From: UBA3478 sp049596955
GTDB lineage: Bacteria; Bacteroidota; Bacteroidia; Flavobacteriales; Flavobacteriaceae
DNA length: 64,000 nt
Direction: 5' to 3'
NCBI GenBank assembly: GCA_049596955.1
Contig: JBMYMD010000001.1
Location: 62,001 to 126,000 of the forward strand
A program made the position numbers and the translations under genes. Below the pieces are notes generated by a model. It did no database searches and was not told where the DNA came from. It saw only the letters and a program-made list of their open reading frames with translations. Shown here piece after piece: positions 60,716 through 64,000 of the stretch. The first letter of the stretch is position 1. Each line of letters begins with the position of its first letter.

Positions 60716-61870
60716 ATGCGAAAAGCAGATACAGCAGAAGTCCTTATTGGCCTTGGAAGCAACCAAGGGAATCGTTTTATTCACCTGCAAAAAGCCTTGT
60801 TTAAAATTGATGAAGAAATTGGCCCTGTTGTAGCGTGCTCCAAATGCTACAAAAATAAAGCTGTCGGTTTCGATGGAGATGATTTTATCAATGCTTGTAT
60901 TGCTGTTAAAACAAAACTAGACCCTCATGAAGTCCTCAACAAATTGCTCCTTATAGAAAATGAATTAGGTCGTAAACGAAAGGCTCATTTTTCTTACACC
61001 AACAGACCTATTGATCTTGATTTGTTGTTTTACGAAGACCTAACCATTCAAACTGTACAATTAGAATTACCTCACCCAAGAATAACACAACGCAGATTTG
61101 TACTAAAACCTTTAATGGATATTGCGCCTCAAAAAGTACATCCACTCAATAAGCGCATCACAGCCGAACTCTTAACACATTGCGAAGATGAAAATGATGT
61201 CATTGCAGTAGAAAAAACCCTTCATATAAACCGAAAGTCATTTTGGCAAAACAGCGGTTACATTTGTATTGAAGGTTGTATTGGTGTGGGTAAAACTTCA
61301 CTTTGTCAAAAAATCGCTGAAACTTTTGAAGTTCCCTATTTTCTTGAGAGTTTTGAAAACAATCCATTTCTCTCTTCCTTTTATGAAGATAAGGATAAAT
61401 ACAGTCTCCCCGTAGAATTGTCTTTTTTGGCAGATCGAAGTGAACAAATCGAAGACCACTTTCAACATTTATCTAAACCTCCAGGGATCTTAAGTGATTA
61501 TCACCTCTCTAAATCTTTGATGTTCGCGGAGATAAATCTCCAAGGAAGCGCTTTAGATTTATATAAACGCTGGTACAACTTTAGCCTTACACATTTAAAA
61601 AATCCTTCCCTATACGTTTATCTTCAAAGACCTTTAGAGGTAATCAAAGAACAAATTTTGAAAAGAGGTAGACCTTACGAAATGGGAATATCAGAAAACT
61701 ATTTGAAGAAAATTATAAAGAGTTATGAATGTTATATCAAAGTAGAAAAAGACTTTGAATGCCTTCAATTAAATCTCGAAAAAAATGACTTTATAGTTGA
61801 CAATGAAGTCTTTAAACAAATTGTATTCAAAATAGAAAACGCATTGTTAATTCAGTACTATTCAGATTAA
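60716..61870 (+). CDS. folK: FolK-deoxynucleoside kinase fusion
   Basis: From the ATG at 60716 the protein has 384 residues. The N-terminal part (about 1-155) is HPPK/FolK, which pyrophosphorylates 6-hydroxymethyl-dihydropterin (IGLGSNQGNR, ELGRKRKAHFSYTNRPIDLDLLFY, LPHPRITQRRFVLKPL). The C-terminal part (about 180-384) is a deoxynucleoside kinase with P-loop GCIGVGKTS and lid LKRGRPYEMGIS. The DR motif that a kinase of this family normally has is replaced by SDYHLSKS, so activity is uncertain. The frame is open to a GTG at 60695, judged not to be the start. A strong terminator follows. Confidence 0.92.
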   Translation: MRKADTAEVLIGLGSNQGNRFIHLQKALFKIDEEIGPVVACSKCYKNKAVGFDGDDFINACIAVKTKLDPHEVLNKLLLIENELGRKRKAHFSYTNRPIDLDLLFYEDLTIQTVQLELPHPRITQRRFVLKPLMDIAPQKVHPLNKRITAELLTHCEDENDVIAVEKTLHINRKSFWQNSGYICIEGCIGVGKTSLCQKIAETFEVPYFLESFENNPFLSSFYEDKDKYSLPVELSFLADRSEQIEDHFQHLSKPPGILSDYHLSKSLMFAEINLQGSALDLYKRWYNFSLTHLKNPSLYVYLQRPLEVIKEQILKRGRPYEMGISENYLKKIIKSYECYIKVEKDFECLQLNLEKNDFIVDNEVFKQIVFKIENALLIQYYSD

Positions 61871-61921
61871 TTATTGATTCTTAATTAAAATTTTAAGAAA
61901 ATTTTGTGAATATGGAATTTT

Positions 61922-61954
61922 TTTGAGTAATTGCGTTTAACTAACTAACTCAAA
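61922..61954 (+). other. Inverted repeat with TAAC repeats downstream of folK-dNK
   Basis: TTTGAGT (61922-61928) and ACTCAAA (61948-61954) can form a 7-bp stem; the loop contains three tandem copies of TAAC/AACT. It precedes the terminator at 61963-61994. This could be a structured 3' untranslated region or a small RNA of about 80 bases. I saw no consensus promoter. Confidence 0.35.
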
Positions 61955-61962
61955 CATTATAT

Positions 61963-61994
61963 AAAACCTCAGCATTCTTTGTTGGGGTTTTTTT
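61963..61994 (+). terminator. Intrinsic terminator after folK-dNK
   Basis: AACCTCA and TGGGGTT pair over seven bases (one G-U) around an 11-base loop, followed by a T-tract (61988-61994). It ends at the stop codon of the convergent TrmH-family gene. Confidence 0.8.
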
Positions 61995-62574
61995 ATTTGG
62001 AAGAAAATTGTCCATGCAAATTCCAAAGCACAATTCCTGCTGAAACAGCGACGTTGAGCGAGTGTTTTGTACCAAATTGAGGTATTTCGATAACGACATC
62101 ACATGAGTCTACTACCTCCTGAGCAACACCCTGAATTTCATGTCCGAATACAACGGCTAAACCGCTGGAATAATCAATCTTAAAATCATTCAAGTCACAT
62201 GCATTTTCAGCTTGTTCAACAGCTGCGATTTTATAATTCTTAGCACTTAATTCACTCAAAGCTTCACTAGTGCTATCAAAATAGCGCCAGGCTACACTTT
62301 CAGTGGCTCCCAGTGCGGTTTTCCTAATATCTTTATGTGGAGGGCGGGCTGTTATTCCACACAAAAAAACTTCTTCAATTCTAAATGCGTCCGAGGTTCT
62401 GAAAATAGAGCCAATATTATTTAAGCTCCTGATATTGTCTAAAACTACCACTAAAGGAATTTTTTTGGCCTCTTTAAATTCCTCTGGTGCCAATCTATTG
62501 AGTTCAGCATTGGAAAGCTTTCTAAAGTTAGTTTTCAACGATTTGTTCAAAATATCAACATTTGTTTTGCTCAC
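61993..62574 (-). CDS. TrmH/SpoU-family RNA 2'-O-methyltransferase
   Basis: SpoU-family enzymes methylate 2'-OH groups of tRNA or rRNA through a trefoil-knotted SAM site. From a GTG at 62574 the protein has 193 residues with motif 1 NIRSLNNIGSIFRTSDAF, motif 2 GLAVVFGHEIQGV and motif 3 IEIPQFGTKHSLNVAVSAGI. The frame runs further upstream to 62790 but that would overlap mutS. Another start is TTG at 62538 (181 residues), which is similar in length to relatives. It diverges from mutS. The target nucleotide cannot be assigned. Confidence 0.9.
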   Translation of the reverse strand: MSKTNVDILNKSLKTNFRKLSNAELNRLAPEEFKEAKKIPLVVVLDNIRSLNNIGSIFRTSDAFRIEEVFLCGITARPPHKDIRKTALGATESVAWRYFDSTSEALSELSAKNYKIAAVEQAENACDLNDFKIDYSSGLAVVFGHEIQGVAQEVVDSCDVVIEIPQFGTKHSLNVAVSAGIVLWNLHGQFSSK

Positions 62575-62588
62575 TTTGGTACAGCGAG

Positions 62589-62596
62589 TATTTTCG
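62589..62596 (+). promoter_or_regulatory. -7-like promoter element for mutS
   Basis: TATTTTCG differs by one base from TAnnTTTG and ends eight bases before the mutS ATG at 62605. It is the same octamer as that before metK. Confidence 0.45.
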
Positions 62597-62604
62597 GTAA
62601 AATT

Positions 62605-64000
62605 ATGGCAAAAAAGAACAATGGCACCACTCCCCTTATGAAGCAATACAATGCGATCAAGGGTAAGTACCCCGACGCAATGCTTCTTTTCAGGGTGGGA
62701 GATTTTTATGAGACCTTTGGCGAAGATGCACAAAAGGCTGCTCGTATCTTGGATATTGTCTTGACCCAAAGAAACAACGGCGGCGACCAAACTCCTTTAG
62801 CTGGTTTTCCACACCACGCTTTACAAACCTATCTGCCTAAACTCGTAAAAGCGGGTAATCGAGTTGCTATTTGCGATCAATTAGAAGATCCTAAGCAGAC
62901 AAAGACCATTGTGAAAAGAGGAGTTACTGAACTTATTACTCCTGGGGTAACATTGAATGATGCCATTTTAGAACAAAAAACTAATAATTATCTATCGGCG
63001 GTATTTAAACTCCAACAGAAATGGGCTGTTGCTTTTGTCGATGTATCTACATCAAACTTTCTTATCGCCTCCGGAGATCAGCATTATATTGATAAGTTAT
63101 TACAAAACTTTAATCCCACTGAAATACTTTATGCCAAACCCCAAAAGAGTGCTCTGTTAGATTCTTGGATAAGTCTTTACCATTTACATGCCCTTGAAGA
63201 TTGGATTTTTGAAGTAGAACAGGCAGCGCAAAAACTCTGTTCTCATCTCCAGGTAAATAGCCTAAAAGGTTTTGGTATCCTTGAGAATGAATTAGGCATT
63301 AGTCCAGCTGCCGCAGTGCTCTATTATCTCTCTCAAACACAACCTAAATTGATGGGGCATATCAATCATATTCAGGTACTGAGAAGAGACGATCACATGT
63401 GGATGGACGCTTTTACAATTAGGAATCTAGAGTTGTTGTTTGGACTAAATCGAGAGGCAACTACTCTTTTTGACGTCTTAGATCATAGTTGTACACCAAT
63501 GGGAGGGAGACTTCTAAAGCATTGGATTGCCTTACCGCTAACTGATGAGGCTAAGATCAATCAACGCTTAAAAATTGTTCATCACTACTTCAATAATACC
63601 GAAGAATTAAGGCAGGTTCAAGATCATTTAAAATCAATTTTTGATCTGGAGCGTTATGCAGCAAAATTAGCCTCGACTAAAATCAATCCTCGTGAATTAA
63701 ATCACTTGAAAACGAGTCTAACAGAAGTGATATCCCTAGATGTTATCTTAAAAAAGAGTGACTTAAATGAACTTCAAACACTATTTGCTCACATTGCGAG
63801 TTGTTCAGAAATTAAAGCATTAATTTCTAAAGCGATTAACCCCGAAGCACCTGTTCTCCTTCAAAAAGGAAGTGTCATTGCATCCCAATACGATCAGGAA
63901 CTAGATGAATTAAGAACATTGGCAAACTCGGGTCAAGAACTCTTAAATGAAATGCTCAAACGAGAGAGTGAGATCACGGGTATTCCTTCGCTAAAAATCA
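62605..64000 (+). CDS. mutS: DNA mismatch repair protein MutS (5' part, cut by window edge)
   Basis: MutS recognises mismatches and starts repair with MutL. The frame runs from the ATG at 62605 to the window end, giving 465 residues. It contains the mismatch-recognition domain with Phe-x-Glu in VGDFYETFGEDA (about 37-41), the GVTELITPGV connector, and the start of the lever region (FTIRNLELLFGLN, LDHSCTPMGGRLLKHWI). The ATPase domain lies outside the window. This is the full-length MutS type, not MutS2, as judged by the N-terminal domain. Confidence 0.95.
   Translation, partial: MAKKNNGTTPLMKQYNAIKGKYPDAMLLFRVGDFYETFGEDAQKAARILDIVLTQRNNGGDQTPLAGFPHHALQTYLPKLVKAGNRVAICDQLEDPKQTKTIVKRGVTELITPGVTLNDAILEQKTNNYLSAVFKLQQKWAVAFVDVSTSNFLIASGDQHYIDKLLQNFNPTEILYAKPQKSALLDSWISLYHLHALEDWIFEVEQAAQKLCSHLQVNSLKGFGILENELGISPAAAVLYYLSQTQPKLMGHINHIQVLRRDDHMWMDAFTIRNLELLFGLNREATTLFDVLDHSCTPMGGRLLKHWIALPLTDEAKINQRLKIVHHYFNNTEELRQVQDHLKSIFDLERYAAKLASTKINPRELNHLKTSLTEVISLDVILKKSDLNELQTLFAHIASCSEIKALISKAINPEAPVLLQKGSVIASQYDQELDELRTLANSGQELLNEMLKRESEITGIPSLKI

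Noticed and set aside
61938..61950. TAAC tandem repeat as a phase-variation tract
   Set aside because: Only three units and outside any coding region or promoter spacer, so length change would have no obvious effect.
62575..62790. N-terminal extension of the TrmH-family gene to 62790
   Set aside because: It would overlap the first ~190 bases of mutS in antisense and has no similarity to the family; GTG 62574 or TTG 62538 fits.

Overview
The window reads as a stretch of chromosome from a flavobacterium (Bacteroidota, probably Flavobacteriaceae). The DNA is AT-rich. Promoter-like sites follow the Bacteroidota -7 pattern TAnnTTTG, and I saw no convincing Shine-Dalgarno sites. Lineage-specific genes are present: gldB, gldC and a gldA-like ABC ATPase of gliding motility, a GLPGLI protein, a zinc-ligand-free DnaG, a FolK-deoxynucleoside kinase fusion, DUF6089, DUF2797 and GH3 proteins. 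I found no insertion sequence, prophage, CRISPR array, rRNA or tRNA. This is a compact core-genome region.

Layout. 1-8730 (minus): the front of the division/cell-wall (dcw) cluster, transcribed mraZ-rsmH-ftsL-ftsI-murE-mraY-murD-ftsW with start/stop overlaps, behind a promoter and four 10-bp tandem repeats that look like a MraZ operator. 8780-15370: alpha/beta hydrolase and engB, gldB-gldC, nadE, an atypical response regulator, dnaG and a zinc-ribbon protein. 15364-18527 (minus): queA-rlmN-polyprenyl synthase. 18546-25587 (minus): a long aromatic amino-acid unit, pheA-aminotransferase-tyrA-DAHP synthase/chorismate mutase-rsgA-dtd-MazG-like-aroA. It is preceded by an unannotated 18-residue Phe/Tyr-rich leader peptide and an intrinsic terminator, a ribosome-mediated attenuator. 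25749-33500: gldA-like gene, a serine hydrolase, metK behind a SAM-II-type riboswitch, a TonB-receptor-like barrel with a GLPGLI protein, and a deoxynucleoside kinase. 33485-40820: membrane pyrophosphatase, pdhB, etfBA, a bifunctional-nuclease/UVR protein and a nucleoside transporter. 40868-43330: thyA, a glycogen-binding-domain protein, dfrA, murI. 43337-50501 (minus): CBS protein-nadK-DUF6089-uppS-bamA-two OmpH/Skp proteins, an envelope-biogenesis unit. 50559-55773 (plus): pdxJ, an alpha/beta hydrolase, a holin-family protein, then tig-clpP-clpX. 55770-64000: GH3, DUF2797, queuosine-precursor transporter, SppA, FolK-dNK, a TrmH-family methyltransferase and the 5' part of mutS.

The genes cover linked core functions: peptidoglycan precursor synthesis and division, outer-membrane protein assembly, folate/thymidylate and deoxynucleoside supply, aromatic amino acids, and proteostasis. 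The most informative non-coding elements are the Phe/Tyr attenuator, the SAM-II element, the MraZ-type repeats, and inverted repeats centred on several tail-to-tail gene junctions. I did not find a new defence or mobile system. The novelty here is regulatory and in unusual protein variants.
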